Assembly: GCA_035317605.1 (NCBI GenBank)
Contig: DATHGT010000333.1
Location: 1-17,826, forward strand
Reading direction: 5' to 3'
Source of the DNA: DATHGT01 sp035317605
GTDB lineage: Bacteria > Methylomirabilota > Methylomirabilia > Rokubacteriales > CSP1-6
Length of the DNA stretch: 17,826 bases
Part shown: positions 13,818-17,826 of the stretch, piece by piece
Position numbering within the stretch: the stretch's first letter is position 1
Layout: each line of letters starts with the position of its first letter
The notes under the pieces: model-generated
The model's input: only the letters and a program-made list of their open reading frames with translations
What the model was told of the DNA's origin: nothing
The model's database searches: none
Position numbers and translations under genes: made by a program

Positions 13818-15007
13818 GCAAGCCGTTCGCGGGCATCCGCATCCTCGACTTCACCCGCTATCTCGCCGGCCCCTACGGGACGTACCAGCTCGGGCTGCTC
13901 GGCGCCGACGTGATCAAGATCGAGTCGCGCGAGGGCGACGACACCCGCGGCCAGCTCGCCGACCGCACGTGGGCCGAGCGCAAGATGGCGCCGTCGTTCC
14001 TGGCCGTCAACGGCAACAAGCGCAGCCTCACGCTCGACCTGCGCAAGCCCGACGCCATCGCGATCGTCAAGAAGCTGGTCGTCGGCGCCGACGTGGTGTG
14101 GGAGAACTTCCGCGGCGGCGTGATGGATCGGCTCGGCCTCGGCTACGAGGCGCTGTCCGCGATCAACCCGCGCCTGATCTACTGCGGCGTCTCCGGCTTC
14201 GGACGCAACGGTCCGGAGGCGACGACGGCCGCGTTCGACGGCAAGCTCCAGGCGATGTCGGGGATCATGTCGATCACCGGCACCGCCGAGGCCGGACCCA
14301 CGCGCGCGGGCTTCGCGATCTGCGACACCATCGGCGGCGTGACCGCGGCCTTCGCGGTGGCCAGCGCGCTCTACCAGCGCACGCACACCGGCCGCGGCCA
14401 GCTCGTGGACGTCGCGATGCTCGACGCCGCGCTGGCGTTCCTGCCCGGCCCGGTGTCCGAGTACACGGTCGCCGGCATCGAGGCCAAGCAGATCGGCAAC
14501 GGCTCGGTGAGCCGCAAGCCGACGGCCGCGCGCTTCCAGGCCAAGGGCGGCTTCCTCGTGCTGGCGGTGCTCACCGAGAAGCAGTTCGTCGGCCTGATGA
14601 AGGCGCTCGGCCGCGCCGACGCGCTCGCCGACCCACGCTTCAAGGACTGGCCCGCCCGCACCGCCAACGAGCCCGCCCTGCGCGAGATCATCGAGGTGGC
14701 GCTGGCCAGCGACGATCCCAAGACGTGGGAGGAGCGGCTGACCGCCGCCGACGTGCCGTGCGGCTCGATCTGGAAGATCCACGAGATCGTCGAGCACCCG
14801 CAGCTCAAGCACCGCGACGTGCTCCAGACCATCGACTCGCGCTACGGCCCGATGCGTCTGGTCGGCGCCGGCTTCCGCTACGAACACGGCAGCCCCAGCA
14901 TCGATCGCGAGCCCCCGCTCATCGGCGAGCACACCGACGAGGTGTTGAAGGAAGCCGGCTACAGCGCCGAGGAGATCGAGCGCTTCCACCGCGACCAGGT
15001 GGTGTGA
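13814..15007 (+). CDS. CaiB/BaiF family CoA-transferase
   Basis: This 397-aa protein is a family III CoA-transferase. Its N-terminus has FAGIRILDFTRYLAGPYGTYQLGLLGAD with KIE, the CoA-binding start of the fold. The mid region has ICDTIGGVTAAFAVASALYQ (Asp171 as the likely acyl-anhydride nucleophile) and TGRGQLVDVAM. The C-terminus has VPCGSIWKIHEIVEHPQ and PLIGEHTDEVLKEAGYS. It would move CoA between carboxylic acids in the cytoplasm. The substrate cannot be read from sequence. The start GTG 13814-13816 overlaps the selenoprotein stop in GTGA, so translation is probably coupled. A frame open upstream to 13430 is a shadow of the selenoprotein gene. A short CTCCG-AGC-CGGAG hairpin (15027-15039) follows but lacks a T-tract. 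Confidence 0.92.
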   Translation: MSKPFAGIRILDFTRYLAGPYGTYQLGLLGADVIKIESREGDDTRGQLADRTWAERKMAPSFLAVNGNKRSLTLDLRKPDAIAIVKKLVVGADVVWENFRGGVMDRLGLGYEALSAINPRLIYCGVSGFGRNGPEATTAAFDGKLQAMSGIMSITGTAEAGPTRAGFAICDTIGGVTAAFAVASALYQRTHTGRGQLVDVAMLDAALAFLPGPVSEYTVAGIEAKQIGNGSVSRKPTAARFQAKGGFLVLAVLTEKQFVGLMKALGRADALADPRFKDWPARTANEPALREIIEVALASDDPKTWEERLTAADVPCGSIWKIHEIVEHPQLKHRDVLQTIDSRYGPMRLVGAGFRYEHGSPSIDREPPLIGEHTDEVLKEAGYSAEEIERFHRDQVV

Positions 15008-15102
15008 CCAGGCCTCTAACGGGGCACTCCGAGCCGGAGACTGTTCGCAATCCCGTCATGCGTGCGCTCGGTACCCCGTCCCACCGCTTGTAGGTATTCT
15101 CA

Positions 15103-15131
15103 TTGACTTGGGGCTTTCGTATCGGTTAACT
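15103..15131 (+). promoter_or_regulatory. Candidate promoter of the GT-STAND gene
   Basis: TTGACT (15103-15108) and TTAACT (15126-15131) are separated by 17 nt. The -35 is a 5/6 match and the -10 only 3/6. The start would fall near 15138, about 7 nt before ATG 15145, so the leader would be too short for a Shine-Dalgarno, and none is visible. Confidence 0.45.
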
Positions 15132-15144
15132 CTCGAACCGAACA

Positions 15145-17826
15145 ATGGCAAGGAAGACCCTCGTTGCTCTGGCGACCGCCTGGGGACCGAAGCAGGGCGG
15201 CATCAACAGCTTCAACTACGATTTCGTCAAGGCGCTGGGTGTCGCTTTCCACGACGCGGTCGCCGTGTACTGCGTGGTACCGAACCCCACCGACGATGAG
15301 ATCCGGGACGCGCGCAACGCCTTCGTGACCCTGGTCCGGCTCCAGAACCCGCCACAGAGCGAAGCTCTCGAATCCGTGCACGCCGCAGAGATCGTCCGCT
15401 GCCTAAGCGGTGTCGTCGACGCGGACACCGTTTGGGTCGGGCACGACCTCTTCACCGGTGAGGCGGCGGTTGAGGCGGCCGCCCAGACCCATTCGCAGGC
15501 TGCCGTCATCAACCATATGTCGTATCTTGCCTACAAGGCTTTTCAGTCGGGAGCTCAGCACGCCCGAGACAAATCCGAGAGACAGCGAGCGGTCTTCACG
15601 CGCGCCAAATGGCTGTTTGGGGTTGGCCCGCTGCTTCGCGATGATCTGAGTGATCTCGTGCGTGGAAGCAGCCCTTACGTGATCGTGCCTGGCCTGCCTG
15701 ACCTCGAGCCGATAGAGCCGCCAAAACGCTGGACCGTGGTGCTCTTCGGCCGCCTCAATCCCGAGACCGATCGGATCAAGCAAGGGCGCCTCGGAGTCGC
15801 GGCGTTCGCACGTGCCTGCCGCGATGCTTTGAACCAAGCTGGCCTTCCGGAAATCCTGCGTAACGCCCGCCTCAAGCTCTTTGGGGTCGACGCGACTGAT
15901 GAAACAGAACTCAGAGCGTTCGCGGCAGAGCAGGCGGATGCGGTGCTGGACATCCATCCGCTGCCCTTTGAGACCGACCGCGCGATTCTCTTGAGGGAAC
16001 TTGCAGAGGCGAGCGTGGCCCTGATGCCCTCGTGGCACGAGGGATTCGGGCTGGTGGGGTGGGAAGCCATCGGGGCTCGAGTGCCGCTTGTCTTAAGCAC
16101 CAACAGCGGTCTCTATCGGTTTCTCGAAGAATCCCTGGCGGGAGCCGGTACCGGATGCGTAAAGGGGGTTCACATTCGCGGTAGCGAAGACCCGACGGCG
16201 CCGTATCAGGAACGCGATGTGATCGCGATCGCCGACGCCTTGAAGGATCTCGCGTCCAATCGCGATCGTGCCGCACGGAACGCAGCCAAGCTCAGGGAAT
16301 TGCTCTCAGAATTCACATGGGCTCGCTGTGCACGACAATTCGTCCGAGACATCGGGTGGGAGCTCGAGCAGGACACCTCGCCCGAGCCGACTGCCATCGT
16401 ACCTGAAGGCGCGATATCTCTGCCGGTCGCTGCCCAACCTGAACCTGAACTTATCACGCTTCCTTCCCCCACCTGGCGCCCTGGTCATGGCTACGCCGAC
16501 AGCCTGCTCCTGCGGGCGGAGGAAGCGTGCGTGCCATTCGACCCCGGCAGAGCGGGATTGGTGACCGATCTACTGTCCTGGGCGCGAGATCCAGACGGCT
16601 TCCCGCTGATGGTCCGGCTGCACATCGGCCCTGGTGGCATTGGCAAAACCCGTCTACTGCTGGAGGTGTGCCGGCAGCTCGGGCCTGGCTGGCGGGTGGG
16701 CTTCCTGGTCACGGATTGCCCTGTGCGGGACATTCCCAAGCGGCTGACGTTGCTGTTGCGCGAGAACCAGCAGATTTTGATCGTCGTAGACTACGCGGAA
16801 ACACGCCGCGCAGAAGTTGCCGCGCTGGTGGAGGCTGCGTTTGGGTCGCCGGATCGGCGTGTTCGTATCGTGCTCCTCGCACGAGACGCCGGGGAATGGT
16901 GGGATCGGCTTGCGACAGACTACCCGAACTGCGAGCGAATCTTCGCCGGTACAGCGAGTTCTGGTCCTTACCCGCTTCCGCCGCTCCACGGAGAAGCGGC
17001 TGATCGGGACGGTGCCTACGTCGTGGCGCTGGAGGCATTTGCCACCCGCCTGGACATTTCCAACGTGACGGCCCACGCTCAGGCGCGACCCGACCTTTCG
17101 GCGGACCACTTTGGCTCCCCGCTCTACGTCCAGATGGCGGCGCTGCTCGCCTTGCGTGGTGAGCGGAGCGCCACCGCAAGCGGACTGACGGATGGCCTGC
17201 TACGACACGAGGAACGGTACTGGAGTCGCGTGGCCGCCGCCAACGGCATCGCCGATGCCGGTCGGATCGCCGCCCACCTGCTCGCTCTCGCCACGTTGTC
17301 GGGGGGCATTCGAACCGCACGGGAGGCACGGGACCTCTACGCCGCTACCGGTGGACCCGCTTGCGAGAACGCGGCTCTGCAGACTTTGTTTCGCATTCTG
17401 TGTGGACTTTACCCAGGGCCGCAGGGGCTTCGGCCGCTTCGCCCCGATGTGCTCGGTGAGAGGCTTGTCGCGCGGGTGCTGGCCCTCGCGGGTGATTCGC
17501 GTGAAGCCATCTTCAGTACCCTTCTTGGATCCAAGTCGAGCGAGCCCGTGCGTCGCCAGACGCTCACGGTGGTGACACGTCTCGCGCGACAATCGCCCGA
17601 GACTCGCCCGACCCTTGTGGAGGCGGTACGGACCCACTTCGTCCCTTGCGTCGGTTGCATCATCGAGGTCTCGCTGGAAACAGGGCAGCCCATGCCTGAA
17701 GTGGCCGCGGCCGCTTTCGAAGACCTCCCCACACCACGGAAGTCACAGGCTTCCGGGTTGCTCCAAGAACGCATTCCGCAACCTACCGTGAAGCTTGCGG
17801 AGCTCGCGCTCCGTCTCGCGCAATTT
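15145..17826 (+). CDS. GT4-like glycosyltransferase domain fused to STAND-type NTPase (3' end beyond window)
   Basis: One frame is open from ATG 15145 to the last base: 894 codons with no stop seen in my translation. An in-frame TAA at 15127-15129 makes this ATG the first start. Residues 1 to ~405 look like a GT-B glycosyltransferase: WGPKQGGINSFNYDF near the start, VVLFGRLNPETD at the second Rossmann half, and EGFGLVGWE (Glu299-Glu307), the E-x7-E motif of GT4 enzymes. A Pro/Glu-rich linker (about 411-447) leads to a P-loop NTPase with Walker A GPGGIGKT (495-502), Walker B ILIVVDYAE (Asp549) and VRIVLLARD (Arg580). SPLYVQMAALLALRGE and GLTDGLLRHEERYW (about 657-693) are typical of STAND NTPases, and an Ala/Leu-rich helical region follows. 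Likely a ligand-triggered sensor with a glycosyltransferase-like N-terminal effector. Confidence 0.85.
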   Translation, partial: MARKTLVALATAWGPKQGGINSFNYDFVKALGVAFHDAVAVYCVVPNPTDDEIRDARNAFVTLVRLQNPPQSEALESVHAAEIVRCLSGVVDADTVWVGHDLFTGEAAVEAAAQTHSQAAVINHMSYLAYKAFQSGAQHARDKSERQRAVFTRAKWLFGVGPLLRDDLSDLVRGSSPYVIVPGLPDLEPIEPPKRWTVVLFGRLNPETDRIKQGRLGVAAFARACRDALNQAGLPEILRNARLKLFGVDATDETELRAFAAEQADAVLDIHPLPFETDRAILLRELAEASVALMPSWHEGFGLVGWEAIGARVPLVLSTNSGLYRFLEESLAGAGTGCVKGVHIRGSEDPTAPYQERDVIAIADALKDLASNRDRAARNAAKLRELLSEFTWARCARQFVRDIGWELEQDTSPEPTAIVPEGAISLPVAAQPEPELITLPSPTWRPGHGYADSLLLRAEEACVPFDPGRAGLVTDLLSWARDPDGFPLMVRLHIGPGGIGKTRLLLEVCRQLGPGWRVGFLVTDCPVRDIPKRLTLLLRENQQILIVVDYAETRRAEVAALVEAAFGSPDRRVRIVLLARDAGEWWDRLATDYPNCERIFAGTASSGPYPLPPLHGEAADRDGAYVVALEAFATRLDISNVTAHAQARPDLSADHFGSPLYVQMAALLALRGERSATASGLTDGLLRHEERYWSRVAAANGIADAGRIAAHLLALATLSGGIRTAREARDLYAATGGPACENAALQTLFRILCGLYPGPQGLRPLRPDVLGERLVARVLALAGDSREAIFSTLLGSKSSEPVRRQTLTVVTRLARQSPETRPTLVEAVRTHFVPCVGCIIEVSLETGQPMPEVAAAAFEDLPTPRKSQASGLLQERIPQPTVKLAELALRLAQF

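Noticed and set aside
13709..14989. A 426-codon minus-strand frame opposite the CoA-transferase gene.
   Set aside because: It is a shadow of a well-supported CaiB/BaiF gene and has no domain signature.
15040..15085. Possible tRNA remnant or attachment site near the CoA-transferase/GT-STAND junction (GTTCGCAATCCCGT resembles a T-arm).
   Set aside because: The T-arm consensus is broken by an extra base and no acceptor, D or anticodon stem can be formed around it.
15403..16038. Minus-strand frames of 142-211 codons opposite the GT-STAND gene.
   Set aside because: The plus-strand frame is open for 894 codons with GT-B and P-loop motifs; the antisense frames show none.
1..17826. CRISPR arrays, rRNA, transposases.
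   Set aside because: No regularly spaced direct repeats, rRNA-like segments or transposase motifs were found on reading the window.

Overview
The window is GC-rich bacterial DNA with densely packed catabolic genes. Two genes are read through an in-frame TGA that fits selenocysteine, so the host must carry the Sec-insertion machinery elsewhere. GC content, gene content and selenoprotein types resemble uncultured soil lineages such as Candidatus Rokubacteria/Methylomirabilota. That placement is inference from style, not from a marker gene.

Layout. (1) 1-693: the 3' end of an acyl-CoA dehydrogenase-family gene on the + strand. (2) 7385 down to 703, minus strand: five genes joined by four 4-nt start/stop overlaps (ATGA, ATGA, GTGA, GTGA). 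In order they are a LodA N-half-like protein, a radical SAM/SPASM maturase, a protein that appears to join a LodA C-half-like domain to a VioB-type ferritin-like domain, a LodB/QhpG-like flavoprotein, and an N-formylglutamate amidohydrolase-like enzyme. I read this as a split, quinone-cofactor (CTQ-like) oxidase with its own maturation enzymes. It is the most novel-looking system here. (3) 8742-7500, minus strand: a selenocysteine peroxiredoxin and an SDR-fold protein whose catalytic Tyr/Lys are missing. (4) 8833-9840, plus strand: a D-2-hydroxyacid dehydrogenase with a leaderless-type promoter. (5) 9841-10040: a convergent intergenic region holding a perfect 25-bp inverted repeat around a small hairpin (REPIN/MITE-like). 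(6) 11006-10041, minus strand: an amidohydrolase_2 family enzyme. (7) 11120-15007, plus strand: HpaI-type aldolase, HdrB-like CCG-domain protein, GrdB-like selenoprotein and CaiB/BaiF CoA-transferase. (8) 15145 to the window end, plus strand: one very long open frame of at least 894 codons that joins a GT-B (GT4-like) glycosyltransferase domain to a STAND-type P-loop NTPase and a helical region. Its base composition is less GC-biased than its neighbours, and it may be a conflict/defence protein.

How the parts fit. Regions 1, 4, 6 and 7 look like ordinary acyl-CoA/hydroxyacid/aromatic-acid catabolism with redox accessories. Region 2 looks like a self-contained protein-derived-cofactor enzyme system. 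Region 3 is antioxidant. Region 8 looks like an accessory gene. No rRNA, tRNA, CRISPR array, transposase or integrase was seen.
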